Shown: positions 60,101-64,000 of the stretch, piece by piece | Position numbering within the stretch: the stretch's first letter is position 1 | Layout: the number at the start of each line of letters is the position of its first letter | Assembly: GCA_008694505.1 (NCBI GenBank) | Contig: VZDJ01000623.1 | Span: forward strand, 19,711,754 to 19,775,753 | Reading direction: 5' to 3' | Length of the DNA stretch: 64,000 nt | Source of the DNA: Cyanoderma ruficeps | Taxonomy: Eukaryota > Chordata > Aves > Passeriformes > Timaliidae | Notes under the pieces: model-generated | Databases searched by the model: none | What the model saw: only the letters and a program-made list of their open reading frames with translations | What the model was told of the DNA's origin: nothing | Translations under genes and position numbers: made by a program

Positions 60101-63100
60101 AAACAACAACCCTTGAATGGAAAATGTCCAAAATGAAGATATTTCAGCCTGCAAGCAAATTTTATGCAAATTAGTCAGCAGGCATGAATGACTGTCTTGC
60201 ACTGTTGGTGGTCTTGGCAAGCCAGGAATAATGTTGGGAATGGCTGTTGTCCCATGTCTGACGACACGGGCAGAACATACCCCCTTCTGGTTGCTGCACT
60301 GTCTTTGGCCCATATATAGTAGCTCTTGCAATCAGGTGGGAGCTTGGCTGATGTTTTTAGTAGGTCTGGGACAGGGCAGCTCCATCCCTTACCGTATGAG
60401 CAGCTCAGCAGACATGCATGAGCTGCCTAATGACACACTGCTGCAAAGGCTCAGTTACGGTGCTTGTTTGGCAAGAAAGATATAATTAATAATGTCATTG
60501 CATAAAAGTCAGCTGTTCAGTACTCATGCTAGCTGCCAAATGTTACACGATGCAGATTCAGAAATATTTTATCCATCTGCCAGTGCTTTCAAATCATTCT
60601 GGCACGGTTTGTATTTCTATTTTAAACTGTGTAAAGGGAAATTGCTCTCATTCTCTCAGTGCTAAGGATGGTGCAAGCTTTACCCTACCTACTTTTAGAG
60701 AAATGGACCAGGGGAAGAAAAGTGTTAGAGGTCATCACAGAGGTATCATTTAGTGTCCAAAATGTACTGGACATATGCCAGAGTGATTGTGATGGCATTT
60801 TTTTGGGAAGGGGAAAGAAGTGGTGCATCTCAGGATCAAATAATGTGTGCGTTCAGGAAGCATTCCACAAAAAATTGTGAATTAAATTTATCACTCCTTA
60901 TTGATAAACTGTAGAAATTTTTGTTTTACACCTTCCATTAATGTTGTGAAACAAGTAGGTGTCATTTCCTATTAAGTACTACTACTTTGCTATGGTAAGT
61001 ATGGAAATTTTATTTATGCAACTTTGATTATTTTTCTTTATTTGAAAAAACCTACAGAGTCTTTCATTTGTGTCCCCTTTTTCTTCTCACACATGCTGAG
61101 TGCTACAGCCTACAGTGTTCTCTTGGTTAATAATGGCATAATGGAACAATCAGTTGGAGTTTTCCCTCTTCTCCTTCTGTTCCTGACCATACCTTTATTC
61201 CCAGCTTTTAGACTGCTCCTTATGGCCACAGCCAGTCCTTTAACGTCAGACATGCAAGTTAAGCAAGTGAGATCCCTTAACTAGTAAAATTACATATAAA
61301 ACAATGATTAAAGATCTAATTTTTTAGGAAAAATATTATTTACTTCATTACTTTTGCTCTCACTAGGCGGTACAAGCTTTGCTGGCCCAGATGTAACCTC
61401 ACCTCAGCAGTCTCTATTACTAAGGACAGAAAGGAACTTGTGAGGTAGGACTGCAAAATCATCACAGTTATGCCTGGGACAGAAATATCTGAGCAAACTG
61501 GAACAGTGCTGTTCTGGCAGTGAGAGAAGAGCCTAAGAGACCACAGTGTCTAAAGAACCAGCATGGACTAATGTCTTTACTGATACTCCCAGGTTTTTAT
61601 GCTGCTTTTTATGGAAGTATTTTTACTCGTTTGTTATAGCAGGGTGAATTTGCATGTGATACTCATTTCATGCTGCTATTTTGACCATGGCATGAAGAGA
61701 TATTGTTCCATGGCTACTGCAGTGTGAATCCTTATAGCATCTGCTCTGTTATCTTTGTGCCCTTCCAGCACAACTCCTGCTGTAGATGGGCTTTTCTTAA
61801 AATAAAGAGGAAAGTGAAAATAGTTTTTATTTTTGAAAAGGCAAAGGCCTTGAATAAGTGCAATATAATTACTAAAATTCCTTCATGATCTGCCAAGAGA
61901 GTCCTCTCGGATTCTTGCTACTTGTTAATTAGCATTCTAAGCCAGAGGAGAAAAAAAAGGGATACCCTTTAATTCAACTCTATTTAACTTCTTTTGAAAA
62001 ACTAACACCATTCCAAATCTCTGTGACACATTTCATGACTGTAATCGCTGAAAATGCAAGTTAAATAAAAACATATAAGGAGTGGATACTTGCTGTCAAT
62101 TTCTGCAAAGAAGGCAAGGGAAAAACTTGTGGAAGTCTTAGCAGCTGGAAGCAAAGCTGAAAGACTAAACCAGTTTTTGAAAGCCTAAACCAGCAGTAAC
62201 TTTCATTTCAGATTATTCCTTTGGTTCTTCTCAACATGTATTTTATTTAGTATTGAAAACTGGCAGCTGAAAAAGCAGGCAGACTTGCCTGCTATTTTTG
62301 AGCATATAGAGAATGAGGTATTAGCATATAAGAGCAATAGTTTCTACATTTTTATAGAGTTTGGTCATGAGAAATACTCAGTTCTTTAACTACAGGTAAC
62401 ACTGCCACTGTGAAATAAATCCATTTAAAATGAAAACTATGATGATTTCGTGATAAGAAACCATCCCCTTTTCTTTATTCATACAGCACACTAAACATAG
62501 TACTTTGTAACTAATCATGTATAGTTTTGAATTGTTTTGTGGCTTTTGATTGAGTGCAAATTTCCACCAAAATTCAGTTAGCAACAAAAGATGACTTAGT
62601 GTATAGAAACAGATTCTCTTCCAGCCTGACAAAAAGATGCATTTATTATCTATAGAAAGAAACTGAGTTAAGGGTACAAAAGTAATGCAGGTTAAAATGC
62701 ATGACTTATTCAAAGTTTCTTTCAGTTTAAATGATGATGGAAGCTGATGTTTTAAATACCTATGACTTAATTCCATCTACATTTACCCTGACCCATTAGA
62801 AAAGCATTTTTTGAGAATAGAGGTCACTTCCAAAGGTTCCTGATAGAAGTAGCGAAATGGGGTTTTTTTCCACATCTGGTGAGAATGGTGGGATCTTTCT
62901 CCAGCTGTCATTGCTGCAGTGCATGGCTGTTCATAGTCTTATGGTCAGAACAGACAAAGGTGGATTTTGTGTCTGGAGTGCACATCTGTGAGTCTTTTTG
63001 ACATATATAGTACTGTGCTCTTACTTTCATTGGATACTCAGTTTACAGGCTCTTTCAAACCATTGAGCAGTTCTTCATTCATCTCTCTCCTAAAGCAGAT

Positions 63101-64000
63101 GGACAGACAAGAGTTGTGCCTCTTGCAGGTGGCTGAACTGCCTTGGAAATGTAAGGTAGATGGGAAGCCAGGGTGCTACTAAGCCATACAAGAGCATGCT
63201 AATCCATGGGAGACGATGTTAGTTGCTGGTACAGGGATCACTTCTTTTTCTTGAACCCTAAAAATGCAAACAGTAACCTTAAATAACAGGTGGTTTGAGA
63301 AAAAATGCTCTGACTCTACACAGGAGTAGAGGGCTATTCACCATCTAGCACTTTTTTTTTTTTTCCATTTTGTAGCTAAGAGGTATGTTCAAGTGTAATC
63401 TGATTTCTATAGAAAAGCATAAGCTAGGAGCTTGGGAGGGCAAGGCACAGGGCTCAAGCCTTAGTCAGGCATGCATTGGCAACAGCAAAGCAATTGCTGC
63501 ACAGAGTTCTGTATTCCTGTAGTGTGTCTGATGTCAGAGGATCATTGGAGAAACATGCCAGCACATATGGAGACAGATTGGGAGTTAGATTTGGTCTTTC
63601 CTGACTTGAAGGTCTTGCTGGATGGATTTCACAATGGCAACAATAACAGAAGGCCACTTTAGCTTCTCTTTGATGTATGTGGTAAAAGAGATGGAAGCAT
63701 ATAGGAAGGTAGGTGAGCAAGGACTGTGGTTTTGAGTATTCCAGCTGAAGCAAAAGCTATTTCAACTTGTGGAATGGGAAGTATTTTTTGAAAACTTTTT
63801 GGATAGAGACTGGAAAGGTCAAAATCCCATGGCTGTCTCTCTGCTGGGAGATTATTTTAGTCAATGTGTTCATGTAACCCATGTTTGTATTGAAATCTAT
63901 AGCACAGCCTGCAGTTTAGGATTACCTATATTTGCCAGTCAGATACCTTGTGTGAGGCAAGTCAGTACTGAGATATCATATAAGAAAATTACCCCAGAAT
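57141..64000. other. TSPAN9 intron, unique sequence (last segment)
   Basis: No gene or named element was seen. It includes a (CATT)4 run at about 57746-57762, an A13 run with AACAAC at 60093-60110 and a T15 run at about 63350-63364. A 128-codon open frame on the minus strand (62390-62776) starts at ATG but shows no known domain and lies in AT-rich sequence. The second coding exon of TSPAN9 does not appear before the end of the window. Confidence 0.55.

Noticed and set aside
62390..62776. ATG-started open frame of 128 codons on the minus strand
   Set aside because: Rich in AT-driven residues, with no domain or signal recognised.
1..64000. CRISPR arrays, tRNA or rRNA genes, DNA transposons with terminal inverted repeats, intact retroviruses
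   Set aside because: Looked for and not seen. There are no regularly spaced repeats, no cloverleaf I could fold, and no gag/pol coding.

Overview
The window looks like bird nuclear DNA. The grounds are several truncated CR1 LINE pieces with the usual avian 3' end, an endogenous retrovirus LTR of a type I associate with Neoaves (passerines and relatives), AT-rich low-CpG sequence, and one exon that I recognise as vertebrate TSPAN9. The exact species cannot be read from the sequence. Two single N positions, both inside microsatellites (16833 and 18228), show that this is draft assembly sequence.

The only protein-coding feature I can support is the first coding exon of tetraspanin-9, at 202-281 on the + strand. 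It has 17 nt of 5'UTR, the start codon at 219, 21 codons, a clear 3' splice site before it and a consensus GTGAGT donor after it. I read the rest of the window for the next TSPAN9 exon (the rest of TM1, the small loop and TM2) and did not find it. Positions 282-64000 are therefore most simply read as one intron of at least 63.7 kb. Every longer open frame looks like a chance frame or a decayed CR1 remnant.

Layout. 1-201: upstream intron end, with a seven-unit GC-rich hexamer repeat at 77-118. 202-281: the exon. 282-9629: unique AT-rich intron with small duplications, low-complexity tracts and one candidate cryptic exon (6778-6847). 9630-10524: a MIR-like ancient SINE remnant followed directly by a minus-strand LTR into which a CR1 has inserted. 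12317-12730: an old minus-strand CR1. 16754-16868 and 18215-18262: microsatellites. 18430-18897: a possible plus-strand LTR remnant. 20510-20640 and 32568-32752: weaker MIR-like traces. 41001-41266 and 42204-42718: two minus-strand CR1 fragments, the second capped by two adjacent hairpins and flanked by a G/T tract. 55404-55472 and 56773-57140: two plus-strand CR1 fragments. The remainder, including the last 6.9 kb, is unique intron with no element I can name.

No operon, CRISPR array, tRNA or rRNA gene, intact transposon or intact retrovirus was seen. I found no convincing undescribed biological system. The observations most worth checking are the in-frame cryptic exon, the nested LTR/CR1, the unnamed LTR-like block, the hexamer repeat upstream of the coding exon, and a possible homeodomain-site cluster near 34420.
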